This document shows, one piece after another, positions 1 through 9,798 of a stretch of DNA of 64,000 nt; within the stretch, counting starts at the first letter, position 1; every line of letters begins with the position of its first letter. This stretch comes from Gammaproteobacteria bacterium (GTDB lineage: Bacteria; Pseudomonadota; Gammaproteobacteria; Steroidobacterales; Woeseiaceae), in assembly GCA_022600955.1 (NCBI GenBank), contig JAHZJK010000017.1, forward strand, positions 62,001-126,000. Direction: 5' to 3'. Below the pieces are notes generated by a model, which was given only the letters and a program-made list of their open reading frames with translations, searched no databases and was not told where the DNA came from. Position numbers and translations under genes: made by a program.

Positions 1-1
1 A

Positions 2-403
2 AAACGCGATATCAAAAAAATGGTCCGTAGCCTGCGAAGCGGTCGGCCGGTCTGGTACGCACCCGATCAGAGCTACAACCGAAAGGGCTCCGAGGTGCTG
101 GAGTTTTTTGGCGTGCCCTCGATGCACACGACCGCAACCTCGACACTCGCGCGACTCGGCAAAGCAGCAACCGTTCCGTTTTTTCCGCGCCGCAACACAG
201 ACGGCACATATGTTCTGACGCTACTGCCCGCTTTCGAAGACTTTCCCAGCAATGATCCTGCGGCCGACACGCGCCGTTATATTGAGGTACTCGAAAAGCA
301 CGTGCGGACCTGCCCGGAGCAATACTTCTGGATTCACCGCAAGTTTAAGGACCTGCCGGCTGAACATCCGGACCTGTATGCGGACCTCGACAGCCTCCGT
401 TAG
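2..403 (+). CDS. lpxL: Kdo2-lipid A acyltransferase, C-terminal part (5' truncated by window)
   Basis: This is the C-terminal 133 codons or so of an LpxL/HtrB-type late acyltransferase, which transfers a fatty acyl chain to Kdo2-lipid IVA at the inner membrane during lipid A synthesis. The frame is open from the first complete codon, and the residues before the first internal ATG (RDIKK) continue the family pattern, so the gene begins upstream of the window. The conserved WYAPDQSY block and the C-terminal PEQYFWIHRKFK block are both present and typical. The catalytic HX4D motif lies outside the window. It faces the convergent waaF gene, 11 bp away, which fits an LPS biosynthesis locus. LpxM or LpxP-like specificity cannot be excluded. 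Confidence 0.88.
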   Translation, partial: KRDIKKMVRSLRSGRPVWYAPDQSYNRKGSEVLEFFGVPSMHTTATSTLARLGKAATVPFFPRRNTDGTYVLTLLPAFEDFPSNDPAADTRRYIEVLEKHVRTCPEQYFWIHRKFKDLPAEHPDLYADLDSLR

Positions 404-414
404 AGCTCATGCAA

Positions 415-1413
415 TCAGGTGAGCCGCTTCGCAACGCGTTCCGGATCGATGCCTTGCAGGCAGTTCAGATGCTGCAATGGACACTTGCGCTTAAAGCATG
501 GGCTGCACTCAAGGTCGAGGTAGTGGATCGTCTTGTTGTCGGTCAGAGGTGGCGTAAAGCGCGGTGAAGAGGAACCGTAAATTGCCTGTACATGTACGCC
601 GGCCGCCGCAGCGACATGCATTAATCCGGAATCATTGCTGATCGCATGCTCACACAAGGCAAGCAGGTCTACAACATCAGCAAGTTGAGTTTTTCCGCAC
701 AAATTTATCGCAGCACTACCCGCAGCGATAGTCTCGCCCAGAGCCCGTTCCTTGGCAGAACCCATCACCCAGACAGCATAGCCCTTGTCATCCAGAAGAC
801 TCGCTAGCCGCGCAAATTTCTCGGCAGGCCAGCACTTGGCTGGACCATATTCTGCGCCAGGCAGGAATGCGACCGCTTTCCTGCCAACCTCGAGATCGAG
901 CTCACCCAGAAGCTGCTGTTGGCGCGCAGCGCATACCTGCAGTGCCGGATTCGGGAGCCTGGGAAGAGGTTCTGCGGGTTCAAGCGCCAACGCTGCGAAT
1001 CGTTTAACCGTCTGGTCGAGTACCGCAGCCTGGAACTCACGGACATCGTTAATGAGACCATAGCGAAACTCGCCACGAAATCCGGTGCGCTTCGGAATAT
1101 TTGCCAGCCAGGGAATCACTGCGGCTTTGAACGAGCGCGGCAAGACGACGGCAGAATCATAGTTGTTGCCGCGTAGCTCGGCGGCTATTCGCCAGCGTCT
1201 GAGTAGGTTCATTCGTCCGTGACCTGTTCCAGAAGCATAACCACGCCGTATTTCTGGCATGCGCGCGACGATCGGCAATGACCAGGCCGGGGCCAGTACA
1301 TCGAGAGCAGCGCCGGGATGGCGTTTTCGCAAGAGCATGAATAGCGACTGCGCCATCACCATGTCACCAACCCACGAAGGGCCGACTATCAATATGCTGT
1401 TGGCGTCACTCAC
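415..1413 (-). CDS. waaF: ADP-heptose--LPS heptosyltransferase II
   Basis: A GT9-family transferase of 332 residues that adds the second L-glycero-D-manno-heptose to the LPS inner core on the cytoplasmic face of the membrane. The N-terminal GPSWVGDMVMAQ motif (about residues 11-22) is the WaaF signature, the nucleotide-sugar site SNDSGLMHVAAA starts near residue 259, and the cysteine-rich C-terminal segment CSPCFKRKCPLQHLNC is characteristic of heptosyltransferase II. Full length for the family. It sits 9 bp downstream of kdkA on the same strand, so the two are probably co-transcribed. hldD, which makes the ADP-heptose donor, lies 7 kb away in the same locus. Confidence 0.93.
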   Translation of the reverse strand: MSDANSILIVGPSWVGDMVMAQSLFMLLRKRHPGAALDVLAPAWSLPIVARMPEIRRGYASGTGHGRMNLLRRWRIAAELRGNNYDSAVVLPRSFKAAVIPWLANIPKRTGFRGEFRYGLINDVREFQAAVLDQTVKRFAALALEPAEPLPRLPNPALQVCAARQQQLLGELDLEVGRKAVAFLPGAEYGPAKCWPAEKFARLASLLDDKGYAVWVMGSAKERALGETIAAGSAAINLCGKTQLADVVDLLALCEHAISNDSGLMHVAAAAGVHVQAIYGSSSPRFTPPLTDNKTIHYLDLECSPCFKRKCPLQHLNCLQGIDPERVAKRLT

Positions 1414-1422
1414 AGGCTCAGC

Positions 1423-2154
1423 TCAGGCGGACTTTGAGGCATCAAAGTAGCCTTCCAGAAGCCGCTCCCAGTTTTGCGTCGAGAAATGCAGCCTGGGGTC
1501 GAGCGTCAGTACTTTACGGAGCGATCGATGCAGCCGCTCAAGCGTCTCCTGCTGCCAGCGCCCGGCTGGCCTGAGGCAACCTTTGTCAAAATCCAGCAGC
1601 CAAAGATCGCCGTCACGATCAATCTGGACGTTGTAAGCATTCAGATCGGCATGGTAGACGCCAGCATCATGAAACTTCCAGATCGATGCGCCGACAGAGT
1701 GCCAGAATTCATCGCTGCGGTTTTCTGCTGCGATGTACTGTGACAACGCGACGACACCGGGAATACGTACCGTAATAATGTCGGCTGTGTACCAGGTACC
1801 GCGGCGGCAATAACGCGCCGCCGCAGGGCGAGGCACATTCATGTTGTTTGCCGCCAGCTTGTCGAGCAAGCGCCATTCCATGAACGAGCGAGTCTTGTCT
1901 TCACCCGAATACATATAAGAGTCGCGCACCAGCTTTCCGTACCAGCCACCTCGTCGGTAGTGGCGTAACACAAACTGACGTGGAATCTGGCCAACGAAAA
2001 AGGTGTTGCCACGCCCGGCCGAACGCAGATCGCCGGTCAACAACTCAGAATGCAACCAGCCCTGCGCATCGAAGCGCTCCGCCGATATCTGGTTGATGAT
2101 CGCCTTATCGTATAGGATGGCGCCGTTCTCTGTTCTCTCGACGGTTTCGGTCAA
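1423..2154 (-). CDS. kdkA: 3-deoxy-D-manno-octulosonic acid (Kdo) kinase
   Basis: A 243-residue protein-kinase-fold enzyme of the KdkA family, which phosphorylates position 4 of Kdo in the LPS inner core using ATP. The kinase catalytic loop is visible as HADLNAYNVQ (from about residue 168), followed by the metal-binding LLDFDKG near residues 186-192. Length and motifs match known KdkA proteins. In the species where it has been studied, KdkA accompanies cores with a single phosphorylated Kdo, so this organism may make such a core; that is inference. It is divergent from the GT9 gene that starts 18 bp upstream, so the two promoters must lie in or near the coding ends. Confidence 0.9.
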   Translation of the reverse strand: MTETVERTENGAILYDKAIINQISAERFDAQGWLHSELLTGDLRSAGRGNTFFVGQIPRQFVLRHYRRGGWYGKLVRDSYMYSGEDKTRSFMEWRLLDKLAANNMNVPRPAAARYCRRGTWYTADIITVRIPGVVALSQYIAAENRSDEFWHSVGASIWKFHDAGVYHADLNAYNVQIDRDGDLWLLDFDKGCLRPAGRWQQETLERLHRSLRKVLTLDPRLHFSTQNWERLLEGYFDASKSA

Positions 2155-2172
2155 CGTGCCCGTCCTTTTCTA

Positions 2173-3225
2173 TTGCCCAAGTTGAAACTACAACAACGTC
2201 CCCAAAAGATCTGCATCGTGCGGCTCTCAGCGATTGGCGACACCTGCCATGCGTTGGCTGTTATCCGCCGCATACAGGACAACTGGCCAGGCGTACAGGT
2301 CACATGGATTATCGGCAAGACTGAAGCATCTCTGATGCAGGACATTGCGGATATCGAGTTTATCATCTTCGACAAATCCAAAGGCCGCCTGGCGTACAAA
2401 GATGTGCAGCAACAACTCGGTGATAGCCAATTTGATATTGCGCTCTGTATGCATGCGTCGATGCGCGCAAATTTGCTTTGTCGAAAAATTCGCGCGCCAT
2501 TGCGCCTCGGCTTTGATCGGGCGCGTGCCAAGGACTTCCAATGGCTGTTTACGAATCGTCGCATCGCTGCAGCGCCGACAGAACACGCGCTGGAGGCGAT
2601 GATGGGTTTTGCCAGTGCGATGGGCGCCGAGCCAAAGCCCATACGCTGGGAGATTCCACTCGATGAAGACCTGCGCCAGTTTGCATCCGATCTAAAAAGC
2701 CCCAATATGCCGCTCGTCGTAATCAGTCCATGCACCAGCCAGCGGGCCCGTAATTTTCGCAACTGGAGCGTAGAGAACTACCTGGCCGTTATCTCTCATT
2801 TGCGCAAGAAGAACTGCAGAGTAGTGTTGACTGGCGGCCGCAGTGACCTCGAGCGCGAATATGGTGCGGCCTTGAGTAGTAGTGCTGAGGCTGACGACCT
2901 GATCGGCAAGACAACCCTGAAACAGCTGGTCGCCATATTGGCGGAGGCCGACCTGGTCATTTGTCCGGACTCTGGACCGGCGCACATGGCTACCACCGTC
3001 AGCACGCCTGTACTGGGATTGTACGCCACCTCGAATCCCGACCGCACAGGGCCGTACGCCTCGCGCGAGCTCACAGTGAATCGCTACCCGGATGCTGCCG
3101 CCAGGTACCTTGGGAAACCTGTTGCTAACCTTAAGTGGGGGCAGCGAGTAAGGCATCCAGAAGCAATGTCCCTGATCACCGTTGACGACGTCACTCGCAA
3201 AATTGACGCTTTCTTCGATATTTAG
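2173..3225 (+). CDS. Glycosyltransferase family 9 (heptosyltransferase I-like)
   Basis: A 350-residue GT9 protein of the ADP-heptose:LPS heptosyltransferase superfamily. It shows the N-terminal IVRLSAIGDTCHALAVI motif that typifies the heptosyltransferase I/RfaQ-like side of the family, and the donor-site CPDSGPAHMA starting near residue 264. The acceptor is most likely inner-core Kdo or heptose, but WaaC, WaaQ or another GT9 role cannot be separated by eye. The start used is TTG at 2173; a second in-frame TTG at 2182 is equally plausible, because no ATG precedes the conserved region. The next gene, a GT2, begins 17 bp downstream on the same strand, suggesting an operon. Confidence 0.82.
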   Translation: MPKLKLQQRPQKICIVRLSAIGDTCHALAVIRRIQDNWPGVQVTWIIGKTEASLMQDIADIEFIIFDKSKGRLAYKDVQQQLGDSQFDIALCMHASMRANLLCRKIRAPLRLGFDRARAKDFQWLFTNRRIAAAPTEHALEAMMGFASAMGAEPKPIRWEIPLDEDLRQFASDLKSPNMPLVVISPCTSQRARNFRNWSVENYLAVISHLRKKNCRVVLTGGRSDLEREYGAALSSSAEADDLIGKTTLKQLVAILAEADLVICPDSGPAHMATTVSTPVLGLYATSNPDRTGPYASRELTVNRYPDAAARYLGKPVANLKWGQRVRHPEAMSLITVDDVTRKIDAFFDI

Positions 3226-3242
3226 TCGCGCCGAAGCGAACC

Positions 3243-4223
3243 ATGCAACTATCAATCATTACCGTTAACTACCGCTCCTGGGGTCATCTCGAAGCCGCGC
3301 TGGCAGCGCTGCAAGAAGATTTTCCCGATGACTGGGAGATCATAGTGGTAGACAACGAATCTGATCCTGAGGCCTTCACACCATTCGCCGCGCGTTATCC
3401 CTGGGTACGATTCATCGCCAATCCTGCCAACAGCGGGTTCGGCCATGGCTGCAATATCGGTGTTGCTTCCGCCACTGGCGAGCAACTCCTGTTTATGAAC
3501 CCGGACGTTATCGCAACCTGCTCGGAAATTCGCCAGCTTCAGCAAGTCAAAGCACAGCATGACCTTGCGATTGTCGCGCCCAAACAGATATCCGCTGCAG
3601 GCAAGCCGCAAAAGGTTTTCGATGATTTTCCGAGCCTTCTGAATCAGAGCAAGATTCTGAAGGCGCTGCTAAGGTGGTTCGCTCCCGGCAAATTCAAGGA
3701 TCCGCGCGCCGACCATGCCGAGTTAACCTACTGTGACTGGGTTACAGGTTCGGTACTGTTGATGGATCGCGACGACTTCGATGCAGTCGGTGGCTGGTGT
3801 GAAGACTACTGGATGTATGTCGAGGATGCTGACCTGTGCCGCTCTGCATTCAATGCTGGCCTTTCGGTCGCGTACGCGCCCAGCGTCGTGATGATTCACG
3901 CTCATGGCGGGTCCAGCCGCCTCAATGTCGCAGTAAAGTCTATGACCAAGCTGGAAGTGATAATCTCAAAACATGTATACACGTCCAGGCACGCGCGCGG
4001 TTTCAAACGAGCACTGACGCACGCACTGATAATCGCACTGAGGCTGCCTTTGCTACTGTTTGCGTCACTGCTGAACGTGCTGACGCTGGGCCAGATCGGT
4101 GTTCTACGAGTGCGCGCCAGAATTCTTGTCGGACTATTGGCGCATTACCTGCGCGTCGTGCGGAGCGGCAGCTGGCTTAGCCCGCGGGCGCTCGCGAACC
4201 AGCCGCGGGCAAAATCGCTTTAG
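3243..4223 (+). CDS. Glycosyltransferase family 2 (rhamnosyltransferase-like)
   Basis: A 326-residue GT-A fold glycosyltransferase. The N-terminal LSIITVNYRSWGHLEAAL, the donor-binding region around LLFMNPDV (about residues 83-90) and the MYVEDADLC block near residue 190 are the standard motifs of the WbbL/RfbF-like GT2 subgroup that often uses dTDP-rhamnose. The last 70 residues contain a hydrophobic stretch (ALIIALRLPLLLFASLLNVL), suggesting membrane association. rmlA, which makes dTDP-glucose, is the convergent neighbour 42 bp away, so a dTDP-sugar donor is reasonable. It follows the GT9 gene by 17 bp. Exact donor and acceptor are unknown. Confidence 0.85.
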   Translation: MQLSIITVNYRSWGHLEAALAALQEDFPDDWEIIVVDNESDPEAFTPFAARYPWVRFIANPANSGFGHGCNIGVASATGEQLLFMNPDVIATCSEIRQLQQVKAQHDLAIVAPKQISAAGKPQKVFDDFPSLLNQSKILKALLRWFAPGKFKDPRADHAELTYCDWVTGSVLLMDRDDFDAVGGWCEDYWMYVEDADLCRSAFNAGLSVAYAPSVVMIHAHGGSSRLNVAVKSMTKLEVIISKHVYTSRHARGFKRALTHALIIALRLPLLLFASLLNVLTLGQIGVLRVRARILVGLLAHYLRVVRSGSWLSPRALANQPRAKSL

Positions 4224-4265
4224 CAAATCAGTGAGGTCGACTGAGACCCCGCAATCGACAAACCT

Positions 4266-5159
4266 CTATCGCAGCGTCGTCTCGTCGAGCACACCCAGCA
4301 GGTAGTCACCGTAGCCATTTTTTCCCAATTTGCCCGCAAGCTCTGTCAGTCCGGCTGCATCGAGCCAGCCATTGTTGTAAGCAATTTCCTCAGGGCAGCA
4401 TATTTTGAGGCCCTGTCGTTGCTCGATAATCTGGACGAACTGTGCCGCCTCGATGAGAGAATCATGAGTACCGGTATCAAGCCATGCTGCGCCCCGCCCG
4501 AGTAGCTCGACCTGCAACGCGTCAGCCTCAAGATACAGGCGGTTAATGTCAGTGATCTCCAGCTCACCGCGCGCTGACGGCTTGAGATTATTGGCCAACT
4601 CGACGACCCGGTTGTCGTAGAAATACAAGCCGGTAACGGCGTAGTTTGATTTCGGGCTGGCCGGCTTCTCCTCAATTCCGAGAACGCGACCTGAGCCGTC
4701 AAAGTTCACGACGCCGTAGCGTTCCGGGTCATTGACGTGATACGCAAACACCGTTGCTCCCGAGGAGTTTGACGCCACTTCTCGGAGCTGCGACTGCAAC
4801 CCGTGACCGTAGAAAATATTGTCGCCAAGCACGAGCGCAACAGCGTCCTCGCCAATAAAATCCTCGCCAATCATAAACGCCTGAGCAAGGCCGCCCGGAT
4901 CCGGCTGGACCGCGTAACGAATATCAATGCCCCACTGTTGCCCATCGCCGAGTAGTCGCTGAAATGCACTTTGATCCTCGGGCGTTGTGATAACAAGTAC
5001 TTCGCGTATCCCTGCCATCATCAGCGTCGACAGGGGATAGTAGACCATAGGTTTGTCATAGATCGGCATTAGCTGCTTGCTCACGGACAACGTAAGCGGA
5101 TGCAATCGGGAGCCAGTGCCACCCGCAAGAATAATGCCCTTGGTCGTACTACTCATCAT
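4266..5159 (-). CDS. rmlA: Glucose-1-phosphate thymidylyltransferase
   Basis: A 297-residue nucleotidyltransferase that makes dTDP-glucose from glucose-1-phosphate and dTTP, the first step toward dTDP-deoxysugars. The N-terminal [12 protein letters not shown] loop (residues 12-23), the [18 protein letters not shown] block, [11 protein letters not shown] and the [17 protein letters not shown] region are all intact and match RmlA/RfbA. It overlaps the upstream methyltransferase gene by 11 bp on the same strand, so the two are translationally coupled and probably act in one deoxysugar pathway. The other rhamnose genes (rmlB, rmlC, rmlD) are not in this window. Confidence 0.94.
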   Translation of the reverse strand: MMSSTTKGIILAGGTGSRLHPLTLSVSKQLMPIYDKPMVYYPLSTLMMAGIREVLVITTPEDQSAFQRLLGDGQQWGIDIRYAVQPDPGGLAQAFMIGEDFIGEDAVALVLGDNIFYGHGLQSQLREVASNSSGATVFAYHVNDPERYGVVNFDGSGRVLGIEEKPASPKSNYAVTGLYFYDNRVVELANNLKPSARGELEITDINRLYLEADALQVELLGRGAAWLDTGTHDSLIEAAQFVQIIEQRQGLKICCPEEIAYNNGWLDAAGLTELAGKLGKNGYGDYLLGVLDETTLR

Positions 5160-6426
5160 TGCTGCCTTCTGTTGCGATTATCTCAAAAGCGGGAATCGGG
5201 ATAATATACTTGCCGCCACCCGCGGAATACTCGGTAGTACTCGCGATGATCTCTCGGGAAAAATTCCATGCCAGGATGAGCAGATAGTCCGGGGGATCTG
5301 CTGCGAGTACAGATCTATCGACGACCGGTATCCCGGTGCCCGGCGAAAATCGACCGATTTTCTCGGGTGTGTCATCAACGATGTAAGCGACGTCATCGGC
5401 GGCAAAGCCACAAGCATTTAGTAATGTATTGCCTTTAGCTGAGGCAGCGAAAGCGGCCACAGTAGAGCCCTGCTCCCGTAAGCCGCGAATTTGCGCTACC
5501 AGGTCGTCTATCAGATCCTGAATTTCAGCATTCCATGCTTCGTAGACGTCCACATCGTGATAACCCCCGGCCGCCTCCGCAGTAACGAAAGCACTCACCG
5601 TTGGACGCACTTCATGCACTCCGACAGCACCGATGAAAACCCGCACTGTACCGCCATGGATGTTCTGCTTCTGCACGTCAAACACTTGCATAGCGAGGTC
5701 CGCAGCCAGGCGGCACACAGGTTCAATCAGCACATAGCTGAGATGTTCAAAATAGATTGTGTCGAATTCGCGGTGCTCAATAAAATCTACTCCGTAGGGA
5801 AACTCGAGCATTAGTGCGCCGTCATCCTCAAGACACTCTCTCGCTGCAGCGACAAATCCCCGGACATCATCGACATGCGCGAACACGTTGGTCGCCGTGA
5901 TCAATTTTGGCCGGCCATATTCTTCGACAATTTGTTGCGCGACGTTCGCATCCCAAAAGCTTGTAATCGTCGTAACACCTTGCCGTTCCGCGATTTCAGC
6001 CAGGTTTTCTGCAGGATCCACATTGACAACTCTGACTCCCAGTTCCTGCTTGAATACAGACAGCAAAGCTCCGTCATTGCCCGCGATATCCACGACCAGG
6101 TCGTCAGCCTGCAATCCGGGCGATTCTGCCAAGGCTCGCGCCATTGCACGACAATGATCAACGTAGGCTGAACTAATTGACGAGCGGTAAGCGTAATTCG
6201 AGAACATCTCGCGCGGGTCGATAACGACAGTCAACTGCGACAACGAGCAATCGCGACAAAACGAAACTTGCATAGGATAACGAGCCATTGCTTTCGCATC
6301 GTCTGCAGTTGCCGCCAGATTGTTAGCCAGGGGCATCAGGCCGAGGTCCAGGTAATTTGCCAAATCAGCACTGTTGCAAACGCGACAGGTCGTGACCTCG
6401 CGAATAATGCCTTGTGGTTTGTTCAC
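5149..6426 (-). CDS. SAM-dependent sugar C-methyltransferase (zinc-binding type)
   Basis: A 425-residue enzyme with the architecture of NDP-sugar C-methyltransferases such as TylC3. The N-terminal zinc-binding domain has C14/C17 and C57/C60, a class I SAM-binding domain follows with [13 protein letters not shown] near residue 110, and a C-terminal domain carries the [11 protein letters not shown] motif. These enzymes methylate 4-keto-6-deoxy dTDP-hexoses, giving branched sugars. The 11-bp overlap with rmlA supports a role on a dTDP-sugar destined for the LPS or a surface glycan. The family also includes enzymes of other substrate ranges, so substrate assignment is inference. It is divergent from the second methyltransferase gene, with 203 bp between them. 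Confidence 0.82.
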   Translation of the reverse strand: MNKPQGIIREVTTCRVCNSADLANYLDLGLMPLANNLAATADDAKAMARYPMQVSFCRDCSLSQLTVVIDPREMFSNYAYRSSISSAYVDHCRAMARALAESPGLQADDLVVDIAGNDGALLSVFKQELGVRVVNVDPAENLAEIAERQGVTTITSFWDANVAQQIVEEYGRPKLITATNVFAHVDDVRGFVAAARECLEDDGALMLEFPYGVDFIEHREFDTIYFEHLSYVLIEPVCRLAADLAMQVFDVQKQNIHGGTVRVFIGAVGVHEVRPTVSAFVTAEAAGGYHDVDVYEAWNAEIQDLIDDLVAQIRGLREQGSTVAAFAASAKGNTLLNACGFAADDVAYIVDDTPEKIGRFSPGTGIPVVDRSVLAADPPDYLLILAWNFSREIIASTTEYSAGGGKYIIPIPAFEIIATEGSNDE

Positions 6427-6629
6427 TGTTTAATATCGCTCCACTGCATGTTTTTCCCCAGCCGGCGGACTTGACCGGCACCTGCTACCGGGAGTTTACC
6501 CTTTGCGGTCGAAGACACACCAGACAAGCTCCGCTTTTGATGTGTAAAATGGCGCCAATAACTCTATGATCGGGCAGCAAGCCTGCGAAATCCAACCCTG
6601 CTTTGCGGCCCAGACACTGCGGAAACTCC

Positions 6630-7457
6630 ATGAGAAAACTACTAAACAAGCTGCTCGTCAAATTCGGCCTGCTAATCACCAAAGCGCCGACGTTGCTGTC
6701 GGACAAGTCGCTGGCCGTTTCGGATGCGTTCCCGACGGAGCTAACTGAAAAGCTTACGGTTACTGAGGCGACCGGTACGCCAGAAAACGAATTGTTCGAT
6801 ATTTTCGCTGCGGACACCAATGTTCACAAATGGCATCACTATTTCGACATCTACGCCAGGCACTTCGGTGCTTACCGTAACCGGCCGATCAAGATGCTTG
6901 AGATCGGTGTATTCAGGGGTGGATCGCTGCGCATGTGGAAGGACTATTTCCATCCTGATTCAACTATCGTCGGTATTGATGTGGATAAGTCCTGCAAAGA
7001 CCACGAGATCGCCGATCGCAACGTGTTTGTGCGCATTGGCAGCCAGGCCGATCCGGATTTTCTCGCCCAGGTGAACGAGGAATTCGGCCCGTTCGATATC
7101 ATTCTGGACGACGGCAGCCACAAGACCCACCATCAGAACATCAGTTTCGGTGCGCTATTTCGCCCGGCCCTCAAAGACGGCGGCTGCTATATGGTCGAAG
7201 ATGTCCATACCAATTACTGGATCAAGCACATCGACAGTGAGGACACGTTCATAGACCTCTCGAAACAAATGGTCGATATGCTGCATGAGCCGTATTTCAA
7301 CCGGAAAGAAACCCATTTTCGACACGAACATCCGGAGTCGGTCAAGCAGCTTGAGCTCAGCTACCTGAGCGCAAATCTTGGTGGCATCGCGTTTTACGAC
7401 TCCATCGTCGTGTTCGACAAGAAGCAACGCAACTTACCAAAATCAGAACTTCGCTAA
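6630..7457 (+). CDS. Class I SAM-dependent methyltransferase (CmcI/Methyltransf_24-like)
   Basis: A 275-residue methyltransferase-fold protein. MLEIGVFRGGSLRMWKDYF is the SAM-binding motif I region, IVGIDVDKSC the acidic motif II and DIILDDGSHKTHHQ a strongly conserved downstream motif, as in the cephalosporin-hydroxylase (CmcI)/Methyltransf_24 group and many O-methyltransferases of glycan loci. The ATG at 6630 is preferred over the upstream TTG at 6603 because a GGAAA purine run precedes it and the hydrophobic N-terminus starts there. It is followed 16 bp later by a GT4 gene on the same strand, so the product probably decorates a glycan made by the same locus. Substrate unknown. Confidence 0.78.
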   Translation: MRKLLNKLLVKFGLLITKAPTLLSDKSLAVSDAFPTELTEKLTVTEATGTPENELFDIFAADTNVHKWHHYFDIYARHFGAYRNRPIKMLEIGVFRGGSLRMWKDYFHPDSTIVGIDVDKSCKDHEIADRNVFVRIGSQADPDFLAQVNEEFGPFDIILDDGSHKTHHQNISFGALFRPALKDGGCYMVEDVHTNYWIKHIDSEDTFIDLSKQMVDMLHEPYFNRKETHFRHEHPESVKQLELSYLSANLGGIAFYDSIVVFDKKQRNLPKSELR

Positions 7458-7473
7458 ACCAGGAACCTGATCT

Positions 7474-8571
7474 ATGGGGAAGCCCGTACGTGTACTTTGC
7501 GTAAACGGTGAGAGCGATCCGGCTGAAACCGGATCTTTCATTGAAATGCACAGGAAAGGCATTGACGTAACGGTTATTACGTGGCCCGACACTGCCAACT
7601 ATGAAGCTCTTAAAGCGGCTGGCGTCCCTGTAATTCCTTACCGACTGTCGTGGAAACTTAGCCTTGCGGGTATTTGCTTCATGCGCGCCGAGCTCAAGCG
7701 TAAGCGCTACGACATCCTGCATATGCTCGACAAACGCGCGACGATGAATGGCCTGTTCGCCTCGATCGGTTTGAACCTAAAGCTTATCGCCTACCGCGGA
7801 ATTATTGGCAACCTGGCCTACTGGAGCCCACAGTCGTGGCTGTATCTCCTCAATCCGCGCATCGACCGCATCATCTGCGTTTGCGACGCAATTCGGCAGT
7901 ACCTGCTCAGCCTCGGCATGCCTGGTCTGCGCCTCGGTCGCAACGTGCCCGTCACAATACGCAAAGGTCACAGCCCGGCGCTGTACGATGGTGCTGCCGA
8001 AGATCTTGGTCAGTTCGGAATTCCAGACGACGCTTTCGTCATCGCATGTACGGCACGTGGCATTCCGCGCAAAGGCATTCCAGTTTTTCTCAATGCAATC
8101 GATGGTCTGCCGCCGGGTCTCAATATTCATGTGCTGCTGGCCGGCACCAATATGGACAATGAGCTACACCAGGGATTAGTCGCGCAAAACAGCTACAGCG
8201 AGAATATCCATTTGTTTGGTTTTCTGCCGCGCATGCCGTGGATTCTAAAAGGTGTACATGTCTCTGTGTTGCCTTCCCTCAAGCGCGAGGGCTTGCCGCG
8301 CGCAATGCTTGAGGCGATGCTCGCGGGTGCGGTACCTGTTGTCACCAACTCAGGCGGCAGTCCCGAACTGGTCGTAGCCGGCGAGTCGGGCTTCGTTGTC
8401 GAACCAGGTGACGCAGAAGCCATTCGTGAAAAGGTCCTCGACCTCTACAATGATCGGGACATGCACGGGCGCATGAGTGCTGCGGCGAGGACGCGGGTGC
8501 TCACAGAATTCACAATAGAGAAAACCGCGGATGAGACTATCGCTGTCTATCAGGAACTGCTCAGTATCTAG
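7474..8571 (+). CDS. Glycosyltransferase family 4
   Basis: A 365-residue GT-B fold glycosyltransferase. The N-terminal Rossmann half begins [18 protein letters not shown], and the C-terminal donor-binding half includes [21 protein letters not shown], the [22 protein letters not shown] block and the [13 protein letters not shown] motif with the EX7E-type glutamates typical of GT4. It follows the methyltransferase by 16 bp and overlaps the convergent hldD gene by 4 bp. The location in an LPS core locus implies transfer of a core or surface-glycan sugar. Donor and linkage cannot be deduced. Confidence 0.85.
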   Translation: MGKPVRVLCVNGESDPAETGSFIEMHRKGIDVTVITWPDTANYEALKAAGVPVIPYRLSWKLSLAGICFMRAELKRKRYDILHMLDKRATMNGLFASIGLNLKLIAYRGIIGNLAYWSPQSWLYLLNPRIDRIICVCDAIRQYLLSLGMPGLRLGRNVPVTIRKGHSPALYDGAAEDLGQFGIPDDAFVIACTARGIPRKGIPVFLNAIDGLPPGLNIHVLLAGTNMDNELHQGLVAQNSYSENIHLFGFLPRMPWILKGVHVSVLPSLKREGLPRAMLEAMLAGAVPVVTNSGGSPELVVAGESGFVVEPGDAEAIREKVLDLYNDRDMHGRMSAAARTRVLTEFTIEKTADETIAVYQELLSI

Positions 8572-9515
8572 ACTCTCGAGAGCTGTTCCAGATACGCCGT
8601 AACACCCGCTTCCACCGATCGGAACTCTACATCGCAACCCGACTCGCGTAGCTGACCAAGACCTGCCTCGGTGAAGCTCTGGTAGGCGCCCTTGAGGTGC
8701 TCGGGAAACGGCACGTACCTGATTTTGCCCTTGCCGTGCCAGCCAATCACCGCATTCGCGACATCATTGAAACTCTGTGACCGTCCTGTTCCGGCATTGA
8801 ATATGCCCGAAGACCCGGGGTTATCGAGAAACCACAGGTTGACCTTGCAAATATCGTCGACGTATACAAAGTCGCGTAGCTGCTCACCGTCGCCATAGCC
8901 ATCACTGCCTTCAAACAAGCGGCATTCACCGTCCTCGCGCAGTTGATTATTGAAATGAAATGCGACGCTCGCCATTGAGCCTTTGTGTTGCTCATGCGGG
9001 CCATAGACATTGAAATAGCGCAAGCCGGTAACCTGGCTTTCCGGATTGGCCGCGACCCGCCGCACATAGCGATCAAACTGCAATTTCGAGTACCCGTAGA
9101 CATTGAGAGGGTTTTCGAACACCGGGTCCTCAACAAACTCCGAAGAGCCACCATACACAGCAGCGGACGATGCGTAGATAAACTGGACCTTGTTCTGCAG
9201 ACAGTGCTGCAACAGCTGCTTCGAATAACTGTAGTTATTCAGCATCATGTAACGTCCGTCCCACTCGGTGGTTTCAGAACACGCACCCTGATGGAACACG
9301 GCACTAATGCTGCGGCCAAATTCCCTGTCGTTTCCGAGCCGCTCTGCAAACTCGTCTTTGTCGAGATAGTCTGCGATGGATAAATCGGAAAAATTGACGA
9401 TTTTGTGGCCATCGCTCAGATCGTCAACCACAACGACGTCGTCGCAGCCGCGCTCGATTAGCGCCCGTACCAGGTTGCTACCAATAAAACCGGCGCCGCC
9501 GGTTACGACATGCAT
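8568..9515 (-). CDS. hldD: ADP-L-glycero-D-manno-heptose 6-epimerase
   Basis: A 315-residue extended SDR enzyme that epimerises ADP-D-glycero-D-manno-heptose to the L-glycero form used by WaaC/WaaF. It shows the NADP-binding GGAGFIGSN at residues 6-14, the catalytic YGYSK (Y140, K144) and the ASSAAVYGG serine region around 115-123. The HldD-specific [19 protein letters not shown] segment near residues 38-56 separates it from GalE-type epimerases. It overlaps the converging GT4 gene by 4 bp and lies directly beside the small zinc-finger gene upstream. It supplies the donor for the heptosyltransferases at the start of the window. Confidence 0.95.
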   Translation of the reverse strand: MHVVTGGAGFIGSNLVRALIERGCDDVVVVDDLSDGHKIVNFSDLSIADYLDKDEFAERLGNDREFGRSISAVFHQGACSETTEWDGRYMMLNNYSYSKQLLQHCLQNKVQFIYASSAAVYGGSSEFVEDPVFENPLNVYGYSKLQFDRYVRRVAANPESQVTGLRYFNVYGPHEQHKGSMASVAFHFNNQLREDGECRLFEGSDGYGDGEQLRDFVYVDDICKVNLWFLDNPGSSGIFNAGTGRSQSFNDVANAVIGWHGKGKIRYVPFPEHLKGAYQSFTEAGLGQLRESGCDVEFRSVEAGVTAYLEQLSRV

Positions 9516-9749
9516 CTATTCGTCGTCGCCCATCATGTGGTATTGCGCACCGCAATACGGGCACTTGGCCTCTCCGGTCGTTTCGACCGGCAAGTAGACT
9601 TTGGGATGCGAATTCCACAAATACATGCCGGGCATCGGACAGCTGAGTGGCAAATCCTTTGGCCTCACGCCATATTTGTGTTGTGCATTCGCCGGAATCA
9701 GATTCTGGTCGACGGTTCCTGCTCTGGCTGCCACGGCGCCCTCTTTCAT
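9516..9749 (-). CDS. Small zinc-finger (zf-CHCC) protein
   Basis: A 77-residue protein with the zf-CHCC pattern: C37, H48, C63 and C66 in SCPMPGMYLWNSHPKVYLP and KCPYCGAQY. The same domain occurs in the mitochondrial complex I subunit NDUFS6 and in many short proteobacterial proteins of unknown role. Its stop is immediately adjacent to the hldD start, so the two are probably co-transcribed. In many gammaproteobacteria this small gene lies near LPS-core and glnE/ilvE genes; here glnE is next upstream and no ilvE lies between. Function is not known beyond likely zinc binding. Confidence 0.8.
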   Translation of the reverse strand: MKEGAVAARAGTVDQNLIPANAQHKYGVRPKDLPLSCPMPGMYLWNSHPKVYLPVETTGEAKCPYCGAQYHMMGDDE

Positions 9750-9798
9750 TGAACTTCGGAGTCGGAATTATATGCGCTGAGAGGCGCGGCGGCCACGG

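Noticed and set aside
6537..6570. Sigma-70 promoter before the class I methyltransferase gene (TTGATG and TATGAT)
   Set aside because: The spacing between the hexamers is 22 bp, too long for a normal promoter, so only a -10-like element is present.
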